Below, piece by piece: positions 26,989 to 27,013 of a DNA stretch of 27,013 nt. A model generated the notes under the pieces. It was not told the origin of the DNA and did not search any database. It saw nothing but the letters and a program-made list of their open reading frames with translations. The stretch is from NCBI GenBank assembly GCA_003427395.1, contig BFEA01000063.1, forward strand, positions 3,027,497 through 3,054,509, given 5' to 3'. How positions within the stretch are numbered: position 1 is the stretch's first letter; each line of letters begins with the position of its first letter. A program made the position numbers and the translations under genes. The DNA comes from Chara braunii (taxonomy: Eukaryota > Streptophyta > Charophyceae > Charales > Characeae).

Positions 26989-27013
26989 AGACACACACAC
27001 ACACACACACACA
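26989..27013. repeat. (CA)n microsatellite, runs off the window
   Basis: CA dinucleotides continue to the last base of the window, so full length is unknown. Confidence 0.95.

Overview
This is eukaryotic nuclear DNA, rich in repeats and poor in genes. It has long GA/CT and CA microsatellites, poly-A/T runs, several minisatellites, a 143-base assembly gap (14833-14975) and isolated ambiguous bases at 2791, 24286 and 24292. I found no intact host gene. The best clue to the organism is the Penelope-like retroelement: the wording of its reverse transcriptase and its Arg/Asp-rich zinc-knuckle leader resemble, from memory, proteins abundant in the charophyte alga Chara braunii. That assignment is an inference, not a search result.

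Layout. 1-4024: microsatellites, two small hairpin elements with the same inverted ends (1563-1660 and 3883-3985), a back-to-back inverted-repeat structure centred near 2402, a 50-60 bp tandem repeat, and one embedded Tn5/Nextera mosaic end (938-956). 4034-9867: an almost full-length Penelope-like element. It has long direct terminal repeats, an 8-9 bp flanking duplication, and one reading frame running in the order CCHC zinc knuckle, charged coiled coil, SAP-like segment, N-terminal GIY-YIG nuclease, reverse transcriptase. The frame is broken by many stop codons but only one clear frameshift. 10052-11556: the 5' half of a LINE ORF2 (AP-type endonuclease into the start of the reverse transcriptase), cut off where very AT-rich DNA begins (to about 13020). 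13020-17290: non-coding DNA with diverged duplications and the gap. 17297-18550: a degenerate array of about 16 units. 19669-19790: a long GA run ending in a nearly complete Nextera mate-pair junction, which is synthetic. 20503-20885: four tandem tRNA-like units on the minus strand. 21175-21404: a 103 bp tandem repeat. 22856-25353: a candidate 2.5 kb terminal-inverted-repeat element with 5 bp flanking duplications, carrying internal duplications and a minus-strand LINE ORF2 tail. 25875-26480: a composite 20/31 bp minisatellite. The window ends in a CA microsatellite.

Functionally this is a transposon graveyard. The only coordinated system is the Penelope-like element. In an intact copy the GIY-YIG nuclease would nick the target, the reverse transcriptase would copy RNA at the nick, and the zinc-knuckle and coiled-coil leader would presumably bind RNA and self-associate. 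Both retroelements here are dead. The two adapter sequences mean the contig may be falsely joined at 938-956 and 19755-19790, so order and linkage across those points should not be trusted.
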